Shown here piece by piece: positions 34,416 to 45,082 of a stretch of 64,000 bases of DNA. The DNA is from Pseudoneurospora amorphoporcata (lineage: Eukaryota > Ascomycota > Sordariomycetes > Sordariales > Sordariaceae). Every line of letters begins with the position of its first letter. Position 1 is the first letter of the stretch. The notes under the pieces are model-generated. The model had not been told where the DNA came from. It saw only the letters and a program-made list of their open reading frames with translations, and did not search any database. The stretch is from NCBI GenBank assembly GCA_033297205.1, contig MU859109.1, positions 124,001-188,000 of the forward strand. Reading direction: 5' to 3'. The translations under genes were made by a program, and so were the position numbers.

Positions 34416-37400
34416 ATGGGAAGCAGAACTTCTTTTGGTCCTCCGGTGTACCTTGTGCCTCCGCCGCAGTATCACTACCACTATCAGGATTCATACCGGA
34501 CGCCCGTGTCGCCCGTGTCGCCTGTGTCGCCCGACAACATGGCGCCTCCGAGTGCTGCCACGGACGCCGGTCCACCCCAGCGCAAGCTCATCCAACGAAG
34601 GAGCACCCTCTCACTACATCTCTCCTCGTTTCTTCATCACAGTACGAAGGAAAAGGGGATACAAGAGCCCAATGTGGTCCAGCTACCACCTACACCAGAC
34701 TCGGAGACGGCAGCCACCATTGTCAGCAGCGAGGACAACACGGACCGAGAAAGCAGTGGAATCTCGACGGCGAACACCAGTGTTGCTGGTTCAAGGAGCA
34801 GCAGCATCAGGAGTAAAACAACGGATAATAATAACAAGTGGAAGACACCAGAACGGCGCAAGTCCCGGCTTTCCATGCTGATTCCATCATTTTTCTCGTC
34901 AGACGCAGATCAGCAGGGTACTGGTACCTCTGTTAGTGCTGTAAAGCTGCACAAGCAAAAGCGGCCAGTGACTGCCAATCCCCTCCTTTCCGGGGCCCCG
35001 GTCACTGCCGCCAATTACGCCAATCCAGGGGCGCAGCAAGCAACCACTTCAGCCAAGTCCACAATCATCCGGCCAAGTACCAGTGTCAATAACAGCAACG
35101 TATATTCTAACCCGGCCGCCAACTATTCGTCTCCTGATGGATTGGGTACTACTAATAGCTCCCCTCAAACAAGTGAGCTAACCATCTTTCCCTCTTTCAT
35201 ACATACCTTACCTCCTAACATTAAAACCTCCCCTAGAACTACGCCACAAGGTCCGAGCGTCGACAATGCCCCTAGAAAACTTCACCTCGCCCGCAATAAG
35301 GCCCGGCACCGGGTCCCGCAGTGTCTCGGCCGAAGGTCCTCCATCGGGAGCCGCCATCCCACCCAACCGTCTCCAGAAGCAAACGCAACAACAAGAACAA
35401 CAACAAGCACCCCGCAACAGCTCACCAACTTCTTCCTCTGCAGGCCACTCGCGCGGCCCAAGCACTTCCAGTCAACCTCCAGCAGCAGCAGCAGCAGCAG
35501 CAGCACATCATCGCACCCCCTCCGCAGAACCACCGCGCATCGTTTCCACTTCGGTCGACTCGAGGCCAACATCAACACACTCCAACGGCAGCGATGACAG
35601 TGGTCCGACTACCCAAAAACACAAGCAGAGGAGGAGTTGGTTCGGAGGCCGATCAAGGTCCAACTCGGAGATCAACAAGGGGGACAGCAATGCCGCCTGG
35701 ATTGTTGCGCCAGACAGCAAGGCCGATTACAACACTGCGAACCTCCTGAATGGTGAAAAGGTATGACGTGCCCTTGCCCCTGGTTACATCCGTTGCACGA
35801 CTGTTTCCCGTCGGTGTCCTGTTATTAACTCACCTTACCCCCTTCTACAGGTACCGGAGCTGTGGAACGAATCTGGAAACCTCTTCATCTACCTCCACCC
35901 CCCAGCAAGTGGCCGCGGCCCATCATTCAAAGTCCTCGATTACCTCGTCAGCTCGTCGCAACTATTGCTTTCTGAAATTACCTGGTTCAACAACCCCCGG
36001 AAAGCTAGCGCCGCCGGCAGCCTTCTAACAATCGACGAGGCCACCAACAGACGACCAGTACCACCCCCATCGGCCTACGGCGCCAACCCGAATGACGGAC
36101 ACCTATACATCCCGCTTGAGAATACGAACCTCGATAGTCTCGTCGCAGCCAGGAATTTGTTTGCTTTGTTGACCAGCCAGCCCATTGTTGCGACAAAAAA
36201 CCATCCGACATTGTTTGCGACACTCCTTCAGGTGGCTGCCCTGCTCAAGCACTTGGGCTTTAGAAATCATGACGGGTCAACCTTTGGCGAACAGGTCGAT
36301 GGCGCGTTCAACTCTTTCTTGGACCAGTTTGCCGTTTCAGATGTGAGAGGTAGCCGCGAGAAGACCATTCAGGCTATCATTCTGGGTGAGCACATGCGAT
36401 CATGGACTCTCTACAACGAAGCCTTCACCCACGCTGTGGGCAAATACGAGTCCATTCAGGACCTCAAGCTACCCATGTACAACAATATTTCGGTCAGCAC
36501 CAGGAACAGGCTCGAGCGCGCGTATCTGGATCTCACCACCAGACAGGCCAATGCCAACCTTACACTCGAGAGCTTTGAGTTCCCTTCCCTGTTCGCTGGC
36601 ATTGGTAGCTCGACATCCAGTGAGGAGGCCAAGCATGTCAACTTCAAGGAATGGCATAAATCTTTCGGCAAAATGCGCACTTTTGTGCTCAGCTACTACA
36701 AGGACCAGTTCGGCAACTGGCCACCCAAGGCGCGAAGCAAGAAGAACCAGTTCTCTCAGAGTGGTCTCAACCGACAATGCCTCAAAACGCTTTACTCCGA
36801 CTGCTGTGCGCTTTACGACCTGCTTGTTGATCGCGAATGCATCACTCCCCGCGTTATCGACCAGAAGTTCGACGACGGTGTCGCGGAAGCCGAAGCCGAA
36901 GCCGAGAGGGAGAAGGCCAAGAAGGCCAATGAACTCGAGTACGAACTCTTCCTGATGCGCTCCGCCCTGCGCACCATGCTCAGCGAGTTTGACCGCTCTT
37001 CTCCACCTGTCCTGCCGCCCATCCCCTTCGACTGCCCCAAAATCCCATCCATGACCGCCATCCACGAGAACTACCGGGAGCTGGACGCCAAGAAGCGGGC
37101 CAAGCTCGACCGCAAGCTGGCCTCCAACGAGCTGATGCTCATGCTCATCAAGTCCCGCAACATCGACACCGACGCGCTCCAGCTTCCCTTCCTCCAAGCC
37201 TTCAAGGAGTTCGAGCACAAGGAAGCCAAAGGCGCCAACCCCTCCGACATCGCCAACCAGCGCATCGGCTACTGGCTGTTCCTTTACGTCGTCCTGCAGT
37301 CCCTGCCCATGCTCGTCGTCGACACCCCCGGCCTCCACTGGACCGAAGGAGTCGAGTACTTCCTCTGCGAAGCTCCCCAGGGTAACCCGCCCTGGATGGA

Positions 37401-38382
37401 AGACGCCGGCGAAGTCCGCAAGATGTGGTACCAGACCAACAACGGCCAAGGCATCGTCGAGCTATCCGCGGATGTGGTCATGTTCTCCGTTGAGGGTATC
37501 TACATGCGCTCGCACTGCTGGCTAGCAGCCAAGGAATGGGAAGCTGCTCTCCTCCCACCCTCTGCTCAAGCCGCCATCAATCATCCCCTGGACGCCGCCG
37601 CCGCCGCCACCATGGGACAGGGCATCACCCCCCTGGAACCGCCCCGCGCCATGTTCCAAGATAACGACCCCTTTTCCGCCGGCCACCAGCGCTCCGGCTC
37701 AAGGCCACAAAGCAGCTACGTTGGCACGCCCGGCTCGGAACCCGCCTCTCCTCTCCTCCGTCCTCGCACGGGATCACCGGCAGGAAGAGGGGTCCCGACC
37801 TACAGATCTAGTATCGCCATAGGCCTCGAGCCGCTCGATTTTAGCCAATTCGGTCCCAGCGGCCCTTCATCCCCGCAGGAGGCGGAATTCATGCTATCTC
37901 TCGCTCCAGGGGGTGGCCTGGACCGCAACCCCCGCGTGTTTTCCACGCCCGCCAACATCCCCGGCCGATCTAACTCCTCTTCCAGCGGCTTCCAACTCCA
38001 ACACGGCCACCGCGCTAGTTCCGTCGGCAGCGCCCAGACTCTTTCTGCCCTCAGCAACCTCAGCGTAGCGGACAATGGGTATGATGGACGATCCAGCGCA
38101 CCGCCGGCGGCGTATAGAGATCCTTCTAGGGGATCGATCGTTAGTATGAATGGTCAGCCTGTACAACAGCAGCAGCAGCAGTATCCGGGGTCGCCGGGTG
38201 TTAGTCCTAGCCCATTGGGACGTGGGGAGTCACCACCAAGGAGACAGTCACCGCCTAGCCAACAAGAGATGGCGCAACCGACGATGGCAGCGGCGCCGCC
38301 GAGTACTGGGGGAAGCACGTTTGATGATATTTTGAAGGGGATGGATAACCAGAAGAAGAAGAAGAAGGGGTTATTTTTTTGA
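34416..38382 (+). CDS. Large DUF8004-like cytoplasmic protein, three exons
   Basis: Exons 34416-35172, 35237-35760 and 35851-38382 (introns GTGAGC...CTAG with CTAAC branch, and GTATGA...CAG); 1270 residues. The first ~430 residues are Ser/Thr/Pro/Gln-rich and basic (QRRSTLSLHLSS, ERRKSRLSMLIPSFF). The conserved part starts VPELWNESGNLFIYLHPPASGRGPSFKVLDYLVSSSQLLLSE, which resembles the domain of unknown function DUF8004 found in many ascomycetes. A long helical region follows with an Ala/Glu repeat (DDGVAEAEAEAEREKAKK) and WLFLYVVLQSLPMLVVDTPGLHW. The C-terminal ~300 residues are low complexity, with a polyglutamine run and a Lys-rich end (NQKKKKKGLFF). Function unknown; the family name is from memory. 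Confidence 0.82.
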
Positions 38383-39118
38383 GTTTCGGTCGAACAGTCC
38401 GTTGGCGTGTGGCTTGGATCAGGTCAAGTGTGATTTGGTTTGGCTTGGTTACCAGAAGCCAGGTCGGGATACAAACAGAACAGAGAGCTTGTTAAGTTGG
38501 TTTTTGAGCGCTCGTTGGTTGAAGCAAGTTGGTGTTGAGCACTCGTTCGTTGGTTGGAAGAAAGTTGGAAAAGGGATGGATATATACCATTTTACTAGTA
38601 TACCTCTACTACACTAGTAGCAACCTTGTAATCATTGAATAGTTTCTTCATGGTTACTTACATACCATTTTCTATTTGTACATTGGAAGGAAGCATGCAT
38701 AGCCTTGGGGAAAAGTATTTACCAGTCGTATCAACGTTAGGATAGTTGAAAGAGAAATGTTTAAGTGTTACATCAACCTCCTTTACAAGTACCAACTGCT
38801 TACCGGTTACCTTTCGAGTGAAGCGAGGTTCCTCTCCAGATGGGGTCACCGGAGGCATCACACGAACGACCCAGGCTAACCAGGCTCCGAGGGCACTTCT
38901 ATAGGTACGGATGAACTTCAAACTGGTGCACCAGCCCAGATTCTAACCACCTCTCCTCTTTTCACCATCGATCTGGTCATTATTTTTCACCACCGAAGGA
39001 GTTACTAGCCCACCCATCGATGATGACCGATGGAACACCAGTTCTGCTATGTATGATATCTTTACTGAGGGTTCGGTAGACGCTCCAAAAACCGCCACAG
39101 CTTGCCCGCTGTGCACCA

Positions 39119-39119
<1 letters not shown>

Positions 39120-39194
<75 letters not shown>
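39120..39194 (+). repeat. 75-nt poly(A) tract
   Basis: Seventy-five uninterrupted As directly precede copy 1 of the tandem duplication. Length in an assembly is only approximate for such runs. Confidence 0.95.
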
Positions 39195-39196
<2 letters not shown>

Positions 39197-39591
39197 GGAT
39201 GATAACCTAATGACAATGATAGAGAAAGGAGGCTTATCGCCGCCAACGAGGGTGTTGACCTTTTTCGGAGCCGGCTGGCTATCTACCTACCTACCTACCT
39301 ACCTACCTACCTATCTACCTACCTACGCCTGCCACACAATCTGTCATCTATACCTGTCTGGTAACATCCGCACATGAGGTGGCTACCGTAACCTCTTATA
39401 TCAGGTGCACCATGCCATATATACATGATTATTATTTTTGTATTTTTTTTTTTTTTTTTTACACAACGGAGGGGAAATAGGGTAAAGATGATTATATCTT
39501 GTCTTCACTTATATGTAGCCTCTTGTATGTTATATACCTATCTATCTATCTATCTATCTATCAATTAAGCCTGGCGGATTGGGTTCAAAAG
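39195..39591 (+). repeat. Tandem duplication, copy 1
   Basis: About 400 bases that recur at 39592-40001 in the same order. It runs from gatgataacctaatgacaa through an ACCT tract, acgcctgcca, a T tract and a TATC tract to caattaagcctggc. It is the less mutated, more GC-rich copy at most differing sites. Confidence 0.88.
39281..39326 (+). repeat. ACCT tetranucleotide microsatellite
   Basis: Around eleven ACCT units with one ATCT variant. The equivalent tract in copy 2 is at 39674-39726. Confidence 0.9.
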
Positions 39592-39832
39592 GTAGATGAT
39601 GACCTAATGATAATGATAGAGGAGGCTTATCATTGCCAATAAGGATGTTGACCTTTTTCAGAGCCAGCTGGCTATCTACCTACCTACCTACCTACCTACC
39701 TACCTACCTACCTATCTACCTACCTACGCCTGCCATATAATCTGCTAGCTATACCTATTTGTAACACCCGTATATGAAGTAGCTACTATAACCTCTTATG
39801 TCAGATGCACTATGCCATGTACACATAGCTTT

Positions 39833-39875
<43 letters not shown>

Positions 39876-40001
39876 CTTCATATAGCAGAGGGGAGAGAGG
39901 GTAAAGACGATTATGTCTCGTCTTCACTTATATCCGGCCTCTTGTGTGTTATGTACCTATCTATCTATCTATCTATCTATCAATTAAGCCTGGCAGATTG
40001 G
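39592..40001 (+). repeat. Tandem duplication, copy 2
   Basis: Copy 2 of the unit above. Differences are mostly transitions (for example cgccgccaacgagg versus cattgccaataagg), many towards T/A, plus length change in the T tract (about 40 Ts at 39834-39875). The pattern matches repeat-induced point mutation. Confidence 0.88.
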
Positions 40002-40067
40002 GGGTGCCCTGAACCTCTCTCTTTCTGCTTTCTTATCACTTCAATCCAAATGAGTCTGTCCACATAC

Positions 40068-40104
<37 letters not shown>

Positions 40105-40128
40105 TAGCCATTGATTGATTGATTGATT
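40068..40128 (+). repeat. CAGC then TTGA tetranucleotide microsatellites
   Basis: About nine CAGC units are followed by ctagcca and five TTGA units. A further ATCA tract of about eight units lies at 40388-40422. Confidence 0.9.
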
Positions 40129-40387
40129 GCCTGATATTGACTTGAAGCTTCCTCTTCCCTTCTCGCACAGGATCCTTCTTCAAAAGCGCTTTTCCTTAGG
40201 TTCCAATCGCTACCTACTTCAACTTGGACTCTGAGCCGGTCCATTCCATAAACCTGGAGCAAGCTACCTATCTATCTTAGGTAGATAGTAGGTACCTCAA
40301 GGTATGATGAAGGCTTGCTTGGGGGGACTGACATGGATCGGAGCTTTCTTTGAATGAGCTCGAGCTGGACAAGGCCGTGCGCATCGC

Positions 40388-40422
<35 letters not shown>

Positions 40423-40957
40423 CTGGACCTACATAGGTACCTTATCTACGACAAAAAGTTTCCGGCCCGGTAGAATGTTCCGATCATGGGATCCAATGGC
40501 AGCCGCCAGAGGATGGGATGGATGGTATATACGCTTATTATGTGGGCAGCGGAAAGGGAAATGGGAATGGAGAATGGAGTAGGAGGAGGAAGGAGAAGAA
40601 GATGGAGGATTAACGTCATCATCAGGGTGACGTAACTTTGACCCTTCTCCCCCTCTCGTCCATGCGTGCGTGTGTTGTCCTGCACCCCCTAGACTACTGG
40701 ATTGGATGCCCTCTTGGAAGCGAAGATGTTGAGGCACTCAGCACAGCACAAAGAGAGATCGTAAATGCCGTGCCCGCCCTTCTCCTTCTCCTTCATTTAA
40801 TCTTGCATTCTGCATGCACTCTCCTGCAGTGACTTGGTTCCTTCTGTGTGTCTGAATCTGAATACGCTCGAAACATTGCGTTTTGAACCCTTCCAAACCC
40901 TTGCAGGCCATACAAACCATACAAAGCGACAGAGTACACACCATCCATCCATCCACA

Positions 40958-42316
40958 ATGACCATCCTCACAAAAGCCGGCACCGTCCTCCGCCGCACCG
41001 GCGGTACCACTAGTATCAGAATGCCGGTGCCCATGGGCGTGGGAACAGCCTACCGCTACAAGTCCACAAGCACCACCCACGTCCCCTTCCCGGCGGGTAT
41101 CAACAACACCCTCCAAATCTCGCGCCACATCTACGAACAAGAAGGTCTCGTTCCCGAGGAAGTAACCCTCTCCTACGCCGTCTCTCCGGCAGAGAGCGCC
41201 TTACGCAGCAGCGCTCCGCACATCTCTCACAACCCCGGACAGTACCAAACCCGTCAGTTTTCCGTCTCCTCTGCTGGATCTGTTGAGGGAGGAAACATGA
41301 GGGCAGCAGCCGTCTCGGACCCGTCCATCTGGGACTGGGGCGACTTCTCTCATACCCAGCCTGATCATATGGTTGCGGCAAAGCCCATCATGCCAGGCGA
41401 TGAGCACTACGACCCCGTAACCATCAACGACATGCCTTCTCACAGCGAGGCGAATGTGAAAGCCGATAGGAGCGACATCGACCCCTTGGACGGCTTTCAC
41501 GGGCCTTTGTGGACACATAGACACTATCACCAACACCATACCCAGGCGAGCGGGTACCAAGCCCGGCATTTCGTAACTGCGTCTGTGACAGGTATGGCGG
41601 CAGCGGCGTTGCATGACCCGTCTATTTGGGACTGGGGCGACAGGAGCCACACGCAGCCGGACCACACCATTCCTGCGAGGCCGATCCTGCCGGGAGATCC
41701 GCACTATGACCCGGTAACGATTAACGATATGCCGAGCCAGAGCGAGGCGAATGTGAAAGCTGATAGGTCGGAGATTGATCCGTTGCCTATGGGATTGCAT
41801 CATGTCATTCCGTTGCCGGCCGGGGACGCAATCCCGGAACCGACTGAATCGGAATGGAATGTGAGAGCGGATAGGTGCTCGATGGAGGAGGACCCGTTGA
41901 GGGACAGGATGAGTTTTCGGGATTATGGACCGCTGATGGCGGCGGGGAGGAGGACAGAGAAGGAGATACAGAGGGAGAACAGTATGAAGATGAAGAAGGG
42001 GGATAATGCGGATACGGATACTGGAGATTTGTATGGGAATTATGGGGTAGCTGGGTCTGCTAGTGACTTTAGCGGGGGAGAGATGGGGGAGGGGATGGAG
42101 AGTACGGATAAGGAGAGGAGTGTCAAACAAGATCGGTTGTTTATGGAGGACTTTGGGGAGAAGGATGAGAGTCTGGAGATTCGCTTTGGAGAAGGTGAGG
42201 GTAGGAAAGGACGGGCGATGAGGAGGAGACATGGGATGGAAGATATGTTGGGGATGGATAAGAGTGCTGAGGAGATAGAGTTGGAGGATGCCATGTTGCA
42301 GCATTTCACAAGGTAG
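40958..42316 (+). CDS. Putative mitochondrial protein with a duplicated ~57-residue motif
   Basis: Intronless frame of 452 residues from the first ATG after a CA-rich leader (ccatccacaATG). The N-terminus (TILTKAGTVLRRTGGTTSIR) lacks acidic residues for about 40 positions and is Arg/Ser/Thr-rich, as in a mitochondrial presequence. Two copies of one module are obvious: DPSIWDWGDFSHTQPDH continuing to SEANVKADRSDIDPL (near residues 125-180), and DPSIWDWGDRSHTQPDH continuing to SEANVKADRSEIDPL (near 217-273). A third partial echo is ESEWNVRADRCSMEEDPL (near 301-318). The C-terminus is acidic, Met-rich and helical. I recognise the SEANVKADR-type motif only as recurring in uncharacterised fungal proteins; the function is unknown. 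Confidence 0.82.
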   Translation: MTILTKAGTVLRRTGGTTSIRMPVPMGVGTAYRYKSTSTTHVPFPAGINNTLQISRHIYEQEGLVPEEVTLSYAVSPAESALRSSAPHISHNPGQYQTRQFSVSSAGSVEGGNMRAAAVSDPSIWDWGDFSHTQPDHMVAAKPIMPGDEHYDPVTINDMPSHSEANVKADRSDIDPLDGFHGPLWTHRHYHQHHTQASGYQARHFVTASVTGMAAAALHDPSIWDWGDRSHTQPDHTIPARPILPGDPHYDPVTINDMPSQSEANVKADRSEIDPLPMGLHHVIPLPAGDAIPEPTESEWNVRADRCSMEEDPLRDRMSFRDYGPLMAAGRRTEKEIQRENSMKMKKGDNADTDTGDLYGNYGVAGSASDFSGGEMGEGMESTDKERSVKQDRLFMEDFGEKDESLEIRFGEGEGRKGRAMRRRHGMEDMLGMDKSAEEIELEDAMLQHFTR

Positions 42317-43449
42317 GGGGATTTGGATGTGTGTAAGGGGTTTGATCTGTATGCCTTGATGTACTCAGGATGAACCAGGTGGTACTGAATTCTTGTGTAA
42401 ACACTTGCAACACTAGTACATAGGTTGAACAAAGTCGATGATGCCCTCCGATAGGAGATGGACAAACAAGAGGTTGGATCACAACTCCTTACCTCCAAGT
42501 CTCACCTTGACACCTCGCTTAGAGTCTCCCTCATCCACACTGAATGCTGATCCATGTGGACTCGCGGGATAGGCATCATATTAAAAGGGACAAACGAGTG
42601 TCGGGGAAGATGTTCATCAGGATCGTTTCCATGAATGAATGCCTGCGTAACAGACTCTCAACGACCCCTGTCTGTCAAGTACCCGGCGGTTGGCTGCCTC
42701 TACCCGAGAGACGTCACACGACACACAAGTGCACAAACCAACGTCGAAAAAAAACGCCCCTTTTACCGCCAGGATGGAAGCGAGACGCTTTAGTGTAGAA
42801 AGGATGGAAGGCCAAGGGACGACGCCAGGGATGAAGTTACCAAATTCCGGTACAGAATGCAGCGTGGATCCTGATCGACGTTTCCAAACGCTCTTGGCCC
42901 TTGCCAAGGGCGCGCACTGTCAACACAGAAGGGGGAAAAAGGGCATCCATAGATCGGCAGGAGAAATATAGTGGTGATCGGCCCGGGTGATGATCACAGC
43001 TTTTTTTTTCTTTTGGGAGGAAAAACGTAAACTGAACCCCTCCCTTGCCAAATGAAGAGAATATCACACCGGGAACATGAAACGCAGACTTGTTTCTGTT
43101 TCTCGGGCGGGCGCTGCTGCTTGCTCACCGTCAATTGGACGAGTGTTTCTTTCGTGTAGCGTGCATGGTATGTACCAAGATGTTGTGCAACTGGGTATGG
43201 GGGGTACCTGGTGGGTAAGGGTGCAAACTGCTGTGGGAGAGAAAGATTGTGATGTTGCTGCGTGAAATTGCATGCCCCAAGTGGCCGTGGACCTTCCGCT
43301 GCAAGGGAATTATTCTCTTGGACTTGGAGATTTCATCATACATGCTATCCTGTTGAGCGCGTACATCGAGTGTACTTGAAAGTTGCGAGTCAACTTGTTG
43401 CAGGCCAACTTTGAACAAAGCGAAGCGACGTATCACCATCACCACCACC
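42317..43449. other. Intergenic region
   Basis: About 1.1 kb between two plus-strand genes. No gene recognised. A short CACCATC-type repeat lies just before the next ATG. Confidence 0.5.
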
Positions 43450-44620
43450 ATGACGCCGACTGCGACAGTCTTTAGCGTGGCAACTGCCGTCCTCGGTCCG
43501 TTGACGACGACATTCACACCACCACCAGCATGCACGGTAGCAGTAGCGGCGATTGAAGGGAAGCTCCTGGGATTGGGGGGACATGTCGCCCCCTCGGGCT
43601 GGCTCGGCCAGACATGTTCCAAGGGCGGACCGGTTGACGACACGACCTGCTGGCCACCAACTTCCAGTGGAGCAGTGTCTCCGTCAAAAGCGCTGGATGG
43701 ATGGGGATACTACTCTCCGGGTCTGTACTGTCCAGTTGGGTATGCGACGGCATGCTCGGCGACAGGCGGCGGTGGAGGAAAATCCGACTTTGCTTTTCAG
43801 TTTGCACCAGGCGCCAAAGAAACGGCGGTCGGATGTTGTCCAAGGTAGGCCGCGCCCGTCATAACTGCCCTCAGGTTAGCAATGTCCTGACAAGATGTGT
43901 AGTGGCTATCAATGCAGCAGCGTCGACAATGGTCAAACATGTGTCATGACAGCCACGTCGACAGAAGTCGAGTACGTGACGTGCGACAAGTCGAACACGG
44001 CTGATGTGGCCACCATGACGATACCCGACGACAAGGAGAAAACCACCGCCTTCAACTTTTATGCCCCGATGATCCAGATCAACTGGCAAAGCTCCGACAG
44101 ACCGACCGAGACCAAGTTTTCCGGAACACAGTCCCTTTCTATTGACGCCGGGACCATGTCGACGTTGGCCACAGCGGGAGACGCGCCAGCAGGCGTCACT
44201 TCCAGAGTTGCATTCCCATCAGTATCGCCGAGTTCGGAGGACAGCAGCTCTGATAACGGAGCTTGGACGGGCACCAAGGAAGGCTCAGATGGGCCTAAAC
44301 CACTCAGCCTCTCGACGGGGGTCAAAGTCGGCCTGGGCGTAGCAGGTGGCGTCTTGGCCGTGGCCGTTGTTGCGATAATCTTCATCTGCGCTTGGAGGAA
44401 ACGGAAGAACAAGATGGAGGAGGAAGAGTTTGATCGCATGTATGGCATGAAGGATGTGGGCTCCAGCACGGCAGACCTGAGGCATGAGGAGATTCCGGGC
44501 TGGCACCGGGGACCAGCGAGACGACAGCCGCCGCCACCGATTGATCCGTTCCGCAGCGGTGGCGTTTCCGAGTTGATGGCACCACCTGCTCCGTATCATC
44601 CTCCACCGGCATATCGGTAA
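43450..44620 (+). CDS. Single-pass surface protein with Cys-rich ectodomain (sensor-like)
   Basis: Exons 43450-43844 and 43903-44620 flank a 58-nt intron (GTAGGC...TAG with CTGAC branch); 370 residues. An ectodomain with about ten cysteines comes first (CSKGG, TTCWPP, YYSPGLYCPVGYATAC, GCCPSGYQC, QTCVM, TCDKS). A Ser/Thr-rich stalk (PSVSPSSEDSSSDNGAW) leads to one membrane segment, VGLGVAGGVLAVAVVAIIFICAW (about 278-300), then basic RKRKNK and a Pro-rich cytoplasmic tail (RRQPPPPIDPF, PPAPYHPPPAYR). This topology is common among fungal wall-associated proteins. No clear signal peptide is visible at the ATG, so an upstream start or exon is possible. The name is descriptive only. Confidence 0.78.
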
Positions 44621-45082
44621 TGTTGAGCAGATTGGGTGGGTCATGTTGTTGTTGTCATTCGAGCTGGTCTGGTGTTTGAGCGTGGACGATGGGTGCCCAG
44701 ACGGCACATGGCAACGATAGAAAAGGTGTTTGATGCCAATTTAATTGTAATGATGCCGATATTTGTACCTGTGAAGGAGGTTGACGAGGTTGAAGTTTAC
44801 TTGATGTCACTGTGGTCTGTAGCTGTGAGGTAGCATTGAGCACGGGCCACATTCCTTCTGTGGACCTCTGCTGATAGTACAGTTGCCAAGACTTCTCCCC
44901 CCCAATTGACTCCATCGCACGTATGTCATCCAGAGGAGCCGCCCGCCGACGGAAACACTATCACACCAAGAGCTAAGTAACAACTCTGTAACATCCACAT
45001 TACATTTCAAAGCTTCAGTCTTGTACGCGACAGCTCGGTAAAGCTCGACGTAAAATAAACATACGCACACCGAAATGATACC
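44621..45082. other. Intergenic region
   Basis: 462 bases between two plus-strand genes; no coding feature. It serves as the 3' region of the surface-protein gene and the promoter/leader of the Vps38/UVRAG-like gene. Confidence 0.5.

Larger units (their letters stand above)
38383..40957. other. Repeat-rich spacer
   Basis: No gene. It is dominated by homopolymer and tetranucleotide tracts and a diverged tandem duplication, each listed separately. The last ~200 bases are the probable leader of the gene starting at 40958. Confidence 0.7.

Noticed and set aside
36469..37449. 326-codon open frame on the minus strand
   Set aside because: Antisense to the DUF8004-like gene, with Gly/Val/Leu-rich composition typical of a reverse-frame shadow.
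39102..39377. Frame containing poly-lysine from the poly(A) tract
   Set aside because: An artefact of translating a homopolymer and tetranucleotide repeats.
41201..42304. 367-codon open frame on the minus strand
   Set aside because: Antisense to the duplicated-module protein; the repeats and the leader support the plus strand.
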